5,878 nt of DNA from Eubacterium sp. (GCA_022776205.1 JALFIK010000089.1:1-5878), one strand, 5' to 3'; positions 1-5,747 are shown, numbered from the stretch's first letter. Numbers and translations: made by a program. The notes: a model not told the origin generated them from the letters alone.

Positions 1-350
1 TACCACACACTCTGCAGTTCCGACAGACAGTCAAACACATAAAAAGCGTCCTTTCCCTGCTTTGTGATCTCCTCATGAATCTTCACGGTGAATGCCTCAA
101 ACCCCTCATCGGGATTAAACTCCCGCACCTTGATCCCGCGCAGATCGGACAACACCGGCTCGTGCTGGGCAAACCGGATATAGATCACATTCCGCCCGTC
201 CTTTAGGGCCTGTCTGGCAAAAGGTTCGGCAAACAGCCGAAACTCCTCCACATCCGACACCTGCCATACTACATTATCTCCCAGGCGGATATGATGTAAA
301 ATCTCATCCATCCTGGAAAAACCACTGCTTATTTTATCAAAAGCTGCCAT
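1..350 (-). CDS. PEP/pyruvate-binding domain protein, N-terminal part (partial gene)
   Basis: The reading frame starts at ATG 350-348 behind a G-rich Shine-Dalgarno (AAGGGGGG) and stays open for 116 codons to the window edge, so the 3' end is missing. The visible protein begins MAAFDKISSGFSRMDEILHH, followed by IRLGDNVVWQVSDVEEFR (residues 21-38), a second beta-alpha unit NVIYIRF (54-60) and DAFYVFDCLSEL (101-112). This layout (ST/SG-F-x-x-M/L-D-x-x-L, then a GDNVVWQV strand) matches my memory of the RecA/KaiC-like N-terminal domain fused to phosphoenolpyruvate synthase-type PEP/pyruvate-binding domains in Clostridia and archaea. The expected Walker A loop is replaced by RLGDNVVWQ, with no GKT/S, so ATP binding by this domain is doubtful. 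The PEP-binding and catalytic parts would lie outside the window, so the assignment rests on the N-terminus only. It is the last visible gene of the minus-strand operon, 75 bp after the acidic protein gene. It could also be an uncharacterised KaiC-like ATPase relative. Confidence 0.6.
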   Translation of the reverse strand, partial: MAAFDKISSGFSRMDEILHHIRLGDNVVWQVSDVEEFRLFAEPFARQALKDGRNVIYIRFAQHEPVLSDLRGIKVREFNPDEGFEAFTVKIHEEITKQGKDAFYVFDCLSELQSVW

Positions 351-425
351 CCCGGTCCCCCCTTTTTTCTAAATCCACAATGGCATAAATCCGCAGCCCC
401 TTCGAGAAGGCTTCTGTGTATTAAT

Positions 426-995
426 TTATTCTTCCTCCTCTTCCGGGAAAAGTAAAGATTCGAGCATCTCCGGATCGCTTAAATACTCTGCAATATTATT
501 GAGAACCTGATCCAGGTATCCGTTGTTCCCAAGTTCTTCCATAAGACTTCCGAACACCTCTTCAAATTCTTCTTCCAGAGCCACATCCTGATTCATCGCC
601 GCAATTACCGTGTGGAAAAATTTCACAAATTCCACCTGAATCATTCCGTCGAAGATTCCCAGCATATCCTGATTTCCCTCTTCATCTTCCACCGGAATAT
701 GAAGCAGTGCTGCTGCCGGGACTCCCTCCCTTCGACAAAAACTTTCTGTTTTATGAAGAAAATCGTGCAGTACCTCCACACTTAACACCGGAGCAAGCAA
801 AGACTCCTCCGCCTCCACATCCACCGGATAGTAAAAATAATCCTGACACATCATACATTCCGCCAAATACGGGCTGGTCACAAAAAGGCCCGTCACCGTA
901 TCTTCATTGGGAACCTCGAGCTCGAAGGTGACTTCCTCCACCTGTTTCTTCGGTATATTTTTATTGGTGTATACTTTAAAATTATCCCTGTTCAT
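426..995 (-). CDS. Acidic hypothetical protein in c-di-GMP regulator operon
   Basis: This encodes a 189-residue protein that I do not recognise. The start at ATG 995-993 is chosen because AAAGGA lies about 6 nt upstream; the longer open frame to 1136 would run deep into the EAL gene and has no such site. An in-frame ATG at 1010 is a weaker alternative. The protein has a basic N-terminus (1-20), a mixed alpha/beta-looking middle with a CMMC pair (47-50) and hydrophobic stretches such as AAALLHIPV (94-102), and a strongly acidic C-terminal half ending in FPEEEEE. There is no signal peptide or clear transmembrane segment, so it is probably cytosolic. The start overlaps the end of the EAL gene by 14 bp, which suggests translational coupling and a shared role with the c-di-GMP regulator or the downstream PEP/pyruvate-binding protein. 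Function is unknown; a partner or adaptor role is only an inference from position. Confidence 0.85.
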   Translation of the reverse strand: MNRDNFKVYTNKNIPKKQVEEVTFELEVPNEDTVTGLFVTSPYLAECMMCQDYFYYPVDVEAEESLLAPVLSVEVLHDFLHKTESFCRREGVPAAALLHIPVEDEEGNQDMLGIFDGMIQVEFVKFFHTVIAAMNQDVALEEEFEEVFGSLMEELGNNGYLDQVLNNIAEYLSDPEMLESLLFPEEEEE

Positions 996-2659
996 TATGA
1001 TTCCTTTCATGCAATATCTTTTCAAATTCCACCGCCGGCATTGGTTTTGCAAAATAATAACCTTGGACATAGTCACAGCCGATTGCCCTGAGCCTGTCCA
1101 CCTGCTCTTTTGTCTCCACACCTTCTGCCACCACATGCAGGCCGATTCTGTGAGCCATACTGATGATATCGTTCATAATACTCTGCTCTGCACTTTTTTC
1201 TAATTCATTCCGGGTAAATTTCATGTCGAGCTTCAAAATATCCAGTTTCATCTGACTTAACATATTAAGGGAAGAATATCCACTTCCAAAATCATCCAGT
1301 TCAACGACAAATCCCTGTTTTCGAAGCTGTTCAACCGTACTGATCAGCTGACCGGGATTTTCCGCATAGGCACTTTCCGTTATCTCAAGATGCAGGTACT
1401 TTGGATTGATCTCATATTTATTGGCAAGTTGCAGGAGAACTTCCACCAGATTAAGCTGGTACACATCCGCCCTCGACACATTCACAGACACCGGAAGAAG
1501 GGGATATCCCTGGTCCTTCCATGCCCGAAGCTGCCTGCACGTATGTTCCCAGACATACCGGTCCAGACGGGAGATAAAACCGTTTTTTTCAAATAAAGGA
1601 ATAAATTCTCCGGGTGCAAGCAGTCCCCATTCCGGATGGCACCATCTTACCAGCGCTTCGGCGCCTGCCATCCGATTCTCTCTCAAACTATACTTTGGCT
1701 GAAAGTAAACGATAAACTGCTCTTCAAGCAGTGCCGGCTCAATCGCATCTGTAATTGCCTTTTCCCTGAGTAATTTATGGCAAAGATTATCATCATATAC
1801 GGCAAAAAACTCGTTGTACTGTCCTTTGATGCTGTCTGCTGCCAGCAAGGCACGATCACACATCTGCTCCACGGGAACGGAACGATCTGTGATTTCATAA
1901 ATCCCCCACCGCATGGACATACTCTTTAAAAGGGGAGACGGTTCCTGCTCTGTAAAATTTCCAAAATTCCTCCGGTCCCTCTCTTCCTGTTCCTTCTCTT
2001 GAAAGCAAAGAAAACGATCTGCGGTAAAACGACCACAAAACCCTTTTATCTCCGACCATGTTGCGGGCAATATCCGCAATTTCTTTAAGCAGACGATCTC
2101 CTTCCTTCGAACCAAAAATATCATTCACCAGTTTAAAATTTTCAACATTGGAACAGATGATGCAGTATTCCTTCTCCGGTTCTTCCTGAAGACGCTCACG
2201 AACTTTCCTGTAAAAGAATTCCTTGCTGTAAAGTCCCGTCAGACGGTCATACTGAAACTGGTTGACCATGGCAGCGGTCTCCCTCAGCTGAATAATACTG
2301 GCAACCCGATGCAATATCACCTGGGCACGATAAGGTTTTGGCACAAAATCTGTCGCCCCATGGGTAAGGGCGGAAACCTCATCTTCCTCACTGTCACTCT
2401 GTGTCGTTACGATTACGGGAATCAGAGACAATTCCGAATCATTCTTTACCCTGTCCAAAAAACAATATCCATCCATAACCGGCATCATAACATCCAGCAA
2501 AATTAATGCAATGCTATCCTTATGCTGTTTCAGAACCTCAAGTGCCATCTGCCCGTTTTCCGCCTCCAGTACCTGATATTCATCCGACAGTATTTCCACC
2601 AGCATTGTCCGGTTAAGTGCATTATCCTCCACGACCAGGACCTTTTTTTTCTGCTTCAT
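982..2659 (-). pseudogene. REC-GGDEF-EAL response regulator, split by a one-base frameshift
   Basis: Two overlapping minus-strand frames join into one 558-residue protein if one A is removed from the run at 2044-2047. Start ATG 2659-2657 has AAAGGA 8 nt upstream; a GTG at 2713 has no such site. Residues 1-125 form a receiver domain with the acidic pair E11/D12, phospho-acceptor D56 (LLDVMMP), T85 and K108. A GGDEF-like domain follows (about 137-290, DRLTGLY...), but its signature reads GRFTADRF (209-216), so diguanylate cyclase activity is unlikely. The EAL domain (about 308-550) keeps E334 of EAL, N393, E425, D455/D456, K476, E512 and Q532, the residues expected for c-di-GMP hydrolysis. As read, the first frame stops at 1895-1897, giving a 254-residue REC plus half-GGDEF product with no EAL. 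The second frame is open from about 2124 to 982. This is either a true mutation, an assembly error or a recoding site. It is the first gene of the operon, downstream of the promoter at 2783-2811. If functional, it would lower c-di-GMP in response to a phosphorelay. Confidence 0.85.
2041..2056 (-). other. Frameshift site in the REC-GGDEF-EAL gene
   Basis: On the minus strand the codons run GGA GAT AAA AGG GTT in the upstream frame, while the conserved protein continues as AAA GGG TTT TGT GGT CGT TTT (KGFCGRF). Moving from one to the other skips one base (+1). The four-A run is the natural place for a one-base insertion or a read error. A GGAG sequence lies 2 nt before the AAA, which recalls the spacing of the internal Shine-Dalgarno at the prfB +1 recoding site. 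However, no stop codon sits in the slippage position, so programmed recoding is only a possibility. Confidence 0.75.
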
Positions 2660-2782
2660 TCTAAATATCCTTTGCTTTTTCCTATGTATCAAATCATCAA
2701 CAAGTTTTTTCACTTCAAGGGAGAACTCTTCGACTATGACTCATTCGAATCATTTCCATAACTTTCAAAAAAATATAAAGTA

Positions 2783-2811
2783 ATTATAACAAAACCATTC
2801 AATTTTATCAA
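2783..2811 (-). promoter_or_regulatory. Promoter of the minus-strand c-di-GMP operon
   Basis: On the minus strand TTGATA (2811-2806) is followed after exactly 17 bp by a perfect TATAAT (2788-2783). The predicted transcript start is near 2776, leaving a 5' leader of about 115 nt before ATG 2659. The match is close to the housekeeping sigma consensus, so the operon is probably transcribed in growing cells. Confidence 0.75.
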
Positions 2812-2837
2812 TAAATTTCATCTCAGCTTTATATTTT

Positions 2838-2882
2838 CGTGAATTGAATTTTTAAATTCCACTTTCAAAACTTCAATTCACG
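2838..2882. repeat. Perfect 11-bp inverted repeat between divergent promoters
   Basis: CGTGAATTGAA (2838-2848) is mirrored exactly by TTCAATTCACG (2872-2882), with a 23-bp AT-rich spacer. Outer A/T runs extend it imperfectly. It lies upstream of both the leftward promoter (-35 at 2806-2811) and the rightward one (-10 at 2932-2937). Neither strand has a T-run after the stem, so it does not look like a terminator. A protein-binding site for a regulator is the more natural reading, but the regulator is not identifiable. Confidence 0.5.
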
Positions 2883-2928
2883 CAAAAAAAGGTACCCGCT
2901 TTCATATATAGAATGATAACCTTGATTA

Positions 2929-2937
2929 TGGTATAAT
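2929..2937 (+). promoter_or_regulatory. Extended -10 promoter for the yjdF leader
   Basis: TGGTATAAT is a perfect extended -10 element (TGnTATAAT), with the hexamer at 2932-2937. No good -35 is seen at 17 bp, which is common for extended -10 promoters. Transcription would start near 2944, just ahead of the first leader stem at 2965, which fits the predicted riboswitch. Confidence 0.65.
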
Positions 2938-2964
2938 AAATTGAAGCAAAGATAAAAACGCAAC

Positions 2965-3121
2965 GCATATCAGTCACAGAGAAAAGTCTATGATTGATAT
3001 GCCAGAGCCGGTAGGTAGCCCGGCCGTCCTGTGTATTTTGGGAACGTCCCAAGAGATTATACAGGGTAAGTAACCTGCCCCTCCGGGTTGTCCATTCTTT
3101 GTTCATTTTCATGAAGGAGGG
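2965..3121 (+). promoter_or_regulatory. Probable yjdF-type riboswitch leader
   Basis: The leader of the YjdF gene is densely structured. Seen stems are: 2965-2976 with 2991-3002 (12 bp, GCATATCA/TGATATGC plus four pairs including one G-U); 3007-3011 with 3020-3024 (GCCGG/CCGGC); and 3028-3032 with 3061-3065 (CCTGT/ACAGG), enclosing 3038-3043 with 3047-3052 (TTGGGA/TCCCAA). CCCTCC at 3079-3084 is perfectly complementary to the Shine-Dalgarno GGAGGG at 3116-3121. Competing pairs exist: 3062-3065 with 3074-3077, and a 7-bp long-range helix of 3017-3023 with 3083-3089 that would occupy part of the anti-Shine-Dalgarno. No U-tract terminator is present, so control at translation is inferred. The class name rests on the position directly before a YjdF gene. 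From published work, yjdF-motif RNAs bind azaaromatic compounds and are thought to turn the gene on. I have not aligned this leader to the consensus. Confidence 0.75.
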
Positions 3122-3127
3122 AATGTT

Positions 3128-3544
3128 ATGGGCAACGAAAGTAGAAGATTAACCGTATATTTTGAGGAACCATTCTGGATAGGCATTTTTGAATGTATCT
3201 CAGATGGAAAACTCTCCGCAGCAAAGGTAACCTTTGGCGCAGAACCGAAAGATTACGAAGTATTTGAGCTTATCTTAAAAGATTATTATAAGCTACGATT
3301 CAGCCCGGCTGTGACAGCGGTTGTAAAAGAAACGAAGAAAAATCCGAAACGGATGCAGCGGGAGGTTAAAAAGCAATTACAAAACAACGGTACCGGAACG
3401 AAATCTCAGCAGGCGTTAAAATTACAACAGGAACAGAACAAACAGGCACGCAAAGTAAAAAATCGTGAGAAAAAACTGACAGAAGCAGAGCGCATGTTTG
3501 AGCTGAAACAGCAAAAAAAGAAAGAGAAACATAAGGGGCATTAG
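3128..3544 (+). CDS. yjdF: YjdF family protein (DUF2992)
   Basis: The 138-residue product fits the length and layout of B. subtilis YjdF as I recall it. An N-terminal beta-rich part contains LTVYFEEPFWIGIFE (8-22), then FGAEPKDYEVFEL (36-48). The C-terminal half is highly basic, with KNPKRMQREVKKQL (71-84), QQALKLQQEQ (94-103) and a Lys-rich tail ending KEKHKGH. That tail is probably a long charged helix or coiled coil and could contact nucleic acid, but this is unproven. ATG 3128 has AAGGAGG 7 nt upstream; a nearer ATG at 3123 is out of frame and too close. The biochemical function of the family is not established. Its association with an azaaromatic-sensing riboswitch suggests a role in handling or resisting such compounds. 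No transmembrane segment or signal peptide is seen, so a cytosolic location is expected. It appears to be a single-gene transcript, with a hairpin over its stop codon and a new promoter downstream. Confidence 0.92.
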   Translation: MGNESRRLTVYFEEPFWIGIFECISDGKLSAAKVTFGAEPKDYEVFELILKDYYKLRFSPAVTAVVKETKKNPKRMQREVKKQLQNNGTGTKSQQALKLQQEQNKQARKVKNREKKLTEAERMFELKQQKKKEKHKGH

Positions 3545-3555
3545 CCCCTTTGTTT
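3527..3555 (+). terminator. Possible terminator overlapping the yjdF stop codon
   Basis: AAGGGGC (3533-3539) and GCCCCTT (3544-3550) form a perfect 7-bp stem with an ATTA loop. It is extended by AAAC (3527-3530) with GTTT (3552-3555) across a small internal loop. The TAG stop at 3542-3544 lies in the loop and stem. The downstream T-run is short and interrupted (TTTGTTTCG), so termination may be inefficient. Confidence 0.5.
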
Positions 3556-3614
3556 CGTGATGGGATGTGTTTGGCTGTATTTTACTAAACTTTGCACACT
3601 ATATTTTTCTTGTA

Positions 3615-3661
3615 AACAGTATATAACACTTGACAACAGTTTTATGCTGTTATATACTGTT
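3615..3661. promoter_or_regulatory. Probable GntR operator: perfect 14-bp dyad around the promoter
   Basis: AACAGTATATAACA (3615-3628) is mirrored exactly by TGTTATATACTGTT (3648-3661), with 19 bp between the arms. The right arm covers the -10 and the left arm abuts the -35, so a bound protein would block RNA polymerase. A further AACAG (3635-3639) / CTGTT (3647-3651) pair makes a second, inner dyad. The GntR gene begins 28 bp downstream, so autorepression by that regulator is the simplest reading. Confidence 0.75.
3630..3658 (+). promoter_or_regulatory. Promoter of the GntR-ABC transporter operon
   Basis: A perfect TTGACA (3630-3635) is followed after 17 bp by TATACT (3653-3658). The predicted start is near 3665, giving a leader of about 25 nt. 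This is the strongest -35/-10 pair in the window. It lies wholly inside the inverted repeat at 3615-3661, so it is expected to be repressed until an inducer is present. Confidence 0.85.
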
Positions 3662-3689
3662 ATCATCATAAGAAGGAAGGATATAAAGA

Positions 3690-4061
3690 ATGAAAATCAT
3701 AATTAATACTTCCTTAATGGTTCCTATTTATGAGCAGATTGTAGACCAGATTAAAATGCTCATACGCAACGGGGAATTAAAGGAAAATGACAATCTTCCG
3801 TCTGTCCGTACTCTTTCTAAGGAATTAAAGATCAGTGCTTTAACCGTAAAGAAAGCATATGATCACCTGGAAAATGAGGGCTTTACTGTAACAGTACATG
3901 GTAAAGGTACTTATGTAGCGGCTACGAATACAGAACTTCTTTTGGAAGAACAGAAAAAAGAACTCGAGGCAGATTTAGAGCAGGCTATCCAAAAAGGCAG
4001 ACGCTGCGGTATTAGTGATGAAGATATCAAAAGTTTATTCGAGTTAATATTGGAGGGCTGA
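3690..4061 (+). CDS. GntR family transcriptional regulator, YtrA type
   Basis: This 123-residue protein has the short form typical of the YtrA subfamily: a winged helix-turn-helix with only a small C-terminal helical part, and no large ligand-binding domain. MVPIYEQIVDQIKMLIRNG (10-28) is the first helix region. LPSVRTLSKEL (36-46) and ISALTVKKAYDHLENEGF (48-65) form the helix-turn-helix, and HGKGTYVA (70-77) is the wing. Residues 85-123 are charged helices, probably for dimerisation. ATG 3690 is preceded by AAGGAAGG at good spacing. It is the first gene of a three-gene operon with an ABC ATPase 3 bp downstream and a permease, the standard YtrA arrangement, in which the regulator represses its own transporter. 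The dyad at 3615-3661 is its likely target. The signal that releases it is not visible, although YtrA-type systems are often induced by cell-wall-active antibiotics. Confidence 0.93.
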   Translation: MKIIINTSLMVPIYEQIVDQIKMLIRNGELKENDNLPSVRTLSKELKISALTVKKAYDHLENEGFTVTVHGKGTYVAATNTELLLEEQKKELEADLEQAIQKGRRCGISDEDIKSLFELILEG

Positions 4062-4064
4062 TGT

Positions 4065-4916
4065 ATGTTAAAAATCGAACATTTGAAAAAATATTATGAT
4101 AATTTTTCTCTCGATTGTTCCTTAGAACTCATGCCTGGTCGTGTAACCGGTTTGATCGGACAAAATGGCGCCGGGAAAAGTACAACATTTAAAGCGATAT
4201 TAGGATTAATTTCAAACGACGGCGGGAACATTACACTCCTTGGAAAAGATATAAAGGATTTTACAGCAAAAGACAGAGAGAATCTGGGTGTTGTTTTATC
4301 TGACTCTGGTTTTAGCGGTTATCTTAGAATAAAGGATATTATTTCTATCTTGCAGAATATGTATACAAAATTCGATAAATCATTCTTTGTGGAACAGGTA
4401 CAGAGATTTCAGTTACCTCTGAAGAAACAGATCAAAGATTTTTCAACAGGAATGAAGGCTAAGCTTAAGGTATTGGTTGCGATTTCTCATAATGCAAAAC
4501 TGCTGATCCTTGATGAACCAACCGCAGGTCTGGATGTAATTGCAAGGGATGAATTACTTGAAATGTTAAGAGAGTTTATGGAAAAGGATGAAGAACGCTC
4601 CATTTTAATTAGTTCTCATATTTCCAGTGATTTGGAGTCACTATGTGACGATCTTTACATGATCCATGATGGAAAAATTATTTTGCATGAAGATACGGAT
4701 GTTTTGCTTAGCGATTATGCCTTATTAAAAGTGGACGCAGAACAATACAGTAAGCTGGATAAACAGTTTCTATTACGTTCCAAAAAAGAAACCTACGGAT
4801 ATAGTTGCCTAACAAATCAGAAACAATATTATATTGAGAATTATCCCAAAATTGCGATTGAAAAAGGTACGGTAGATGAGGTCATTACAATGATGATAAG
4901 GGGGACGGAACAATGA
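4065..4916 (+). CDS. ABC transporter ATP-binding protein (YtrB/BcrA-like)
   Basis: This 283-residue ATPase subunit has Walker A GQNGAGKSTT (32-41), a signature FSTGMKAKL (126-134) in place of the usual LSGGQ, Walker B LLILDEPTAGLD (146-157) with catalytic E151, and the switch histidine H185 in SSHIS. The region where the Q-loop glutamine is usually found reads VVLSDSGFSGYL (76-87) and has no glutamine. These departures are common among ABC-2-type exporters. A C-terminal extension of about 75 residues (after 208) follows the nucleotide-binding core. ATG 4065 has GGAGGG 7 nt upstream, inside the end of the GntR gene. The stop overlaps the permease start in ATGA, so the two are translationally coupled. 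It should act on the inner membrane face as a dimer with the permease. The substrate is unknown; drug or peptide export, or cell-envelope stress response, is inferred from the GntR-ABC layout. Confidence 0.94.
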   Translation: MLKIEHLKKYYDNFSLDCSLELMPGRVTGLIGQNGAGKSTTFKAILGLISNDGGNITLLGKDIKDFTAKDRENLGVVLSDSGFSGYLRIKDIISILQNMYTKFDKSFFVEQVQRFQLPLKKQIKDFSTGMKAKLKVLVAISHNAKLLILDEPTAGLDVIARDELLEMLREFMEKDEERSILISSHISSDLESLCDDLYMIHDGKIILHEDTDVLLSDYALLKVDAEQYSKLDKQFLLRSKKETYGYSCLTNQKQYYIENYPKIAIEKGTVDEVITMMIRGTEQ

Positions 4917-5569
4917 AAGGTTTATTGGTAAAAGATTTTAAACTGATGATGTTACAAAAAAATTTCCTGTTGCTCATTCTGGCGATTGTAATTGGAATGC
5001 TGGCATTTACCGATGATGTGGTTTTCCCTTTAGGTTTTCTCGGTTTCGTTGCGTCGCTCCTTACAGTGAGCACAATAAGTTACGATGATTTTGATAATGG
5101 GAATGCATTTCTGTTCACATTACCTATCACCCGCAGTAATTATGTAATCGAAAAATATTCTCTCGGCTTATTATTTGGGGGTATGGCATGGGTTTTCGCA
5201 ACTGTTTTAGGAATCATCGCCACTGTATGGAAAGATGCGTTACCTATCGGAGATCTCATACAGGTTTCATTGATCCTTCTGGCGATTATGATCGTCATTC
5301 AGGCAATCATGCTTCCTTTTCAACTGAAGTATGGCAGCGATAAGGGAAGAATTGCCATGATTGGTGCGTTTGGCGCTCTGGCTGTAATCGTTCTTGTTGT
5401 TGTGAAGGGAGCAAAAGCGATTTTCAATGTTGATCTGGTTCATATATTCGATCATTTACCAACTGTCAGCATGAGAGTTTTTATCGCGATTATCCTTATA
5501 ATTGCCCTGCTTTTGTTTCTGGTTTCCATGAAAATCAGTCTGTCAATTATGAATAAAAAGGAATTTTGA
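4913..5569 (+). CDS. ABC-2 type transporter permease, six transmembrane helices
   Basis: This 218-residue membrane protein is the partner of the preceding ATPase, whose stop it overlaps by 4 bp (ATGA). A cytosolic start MKGLLVKDFKLMMLQKN is typical of this ABC-2 group. Hydrophobic segments lie at about 18-32, 37-56, 82-105, 114-137, 147-165 and 188-206. Between helices 2 and 3 is YDDFDNGNAFLFTLPITRSN (57-76), the family's usual loop with LP-x-T/S-R, probably the coupling region facing the ATPase. The protein ends in a short charged tail. Its length is normal for this small permease type, and one permease gene suggests a homodimer. The start is supported by GGGGGACGGAACA upstream, within the ATPase gene. 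Nothing in the sequence identifies the substrate. Just after its TGA stop the 37-bp tandem repeat begins, so the repeat would be transcribed as the 3' end of this operon unless termination occurs first. Confidence 0.92.
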   Translation: MKGLLVKDFKLMMLQKNFLLLILAIVIGMLAFTDDVVFPLGFLGFVASLLTVSTISYDDFDNGNAFLFTLPITRSNYVIEKYSLGLLFGGMAWVFATVLGIIATVWKDALPIGDLIQVSLILLAIMIVIQAIMLPFQLKYGSDKGRIAMIGAFGALAVIVLVVVKGAKAIFNVDLVHIFDHLPTVSMRVFIAIILIIALLLFLVSMKISLSIMNKKEF

Positions 5570-5570
5570 G

Positions 5571-5703
5571 GGTGGTGTCGTAGCTAGTGACTTCGGCTGG
5601 CTCTTCTGGTGGTGTCGTAGCTGGTGACTTTGGCTGGCTCTTCTGGTGGTGTCGTAGCCGGTGACTTTGGCTGGCTCTTCTGGTGGTGTCGTAGCCGGTG
5701 ACC
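5571..5703. repeat. 37-bp tandem repeat, three full copies and a partial fourth
   Basis: Copies begin with GGTGGTGTCG at 5571, 5608, 5645 and 5682, exactly 37 bp apart. Each continues with TAGCYRGTGAC and a T/C-rich half containing GGCTGGCTCTTCT. Copies differ by a few C/T or G/A changes in a graded way: copy 1 has GCTAGTGACTTC, copy 2 GCTGGTGACTTT, copy 3 GCCGGTGACTTT. The fourth keeps only the first half, GGTGGTGTCGTAGCCGGTGA, and then diverges. No spacers separate the copies, so this is not a CRISPR array. A 37-bp period shifts the reading frame and some frames carry TAG or TGA, so it does not look like a coding repeat. It starts one base after the permease stop codon and is more GC-rich than the operon before it. 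Confidence 0.9.
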
Positions 5704-5747
5704 ATTACCGGAGACAGTTTGTTATGTTGGTCACCAGCTACGACACC
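5685..5747. repeat. Large hairpin formed by the last repeat and an inverted copy
   Basis: GGTGTCGTAGCCGGTGACC (5685-5703) pairs with GGTCACCAGCTACGACACC (5729-5747) at 18 of 19 positions (one C-A mismatch, 5696/5736), around a 25-nt loop. The inverted copy is a perfect 18-bp complement of the second tandem copy (5611-5628), so other pairings are possible. A smaller competing hairpin uses CCGGT and ACCGG around 5695-5711. No T-run follows, so it is not a standard intrinsic terminator, though it may stop or stabilise the transcript end. Confidence 0.8.

Noticed and set aside
345..425. Open minus-strand frame reading GLRIYAIVDLEKRGD between the two genes
   Set aside because: Only about 27 codons between stops, no start codon with a ribosome site, and it overlaps the next gene's start; probably chance.
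1390..1702. Plus-strand ORFs opposite the EAL domain
   Set aside because: They are antisense shadows of the conserved EAL coding frame.
2660..2713. GTG start at 2713, extending the response regulator by 18 residues
   Set aside because: It has no Shine-Dalgarno, while ATG 2659 has AAAGGA at ideal spacing and begins right at the receiver domain.
2873..3112. 79-codon minus-strand ORF over the yjdF leader
   Set aside because: It lies opposite a structured leader, shows no protein-family features and overlaps the promoter; the RNA structure explains the sequence better.
5552..5712. Minus-strand small ORF of about 50 codons across the tandem repeat
   Set aside because: The 37-bp period changes frame in each copy, giving unrelated peptide segments, and there is no good ribosome site before its ATG.
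5571..5747. CRISPR array
   Set aside because: The repeats are directly contiguous with a 37-bp period and no variable spacers, and no cas-like gene is present.
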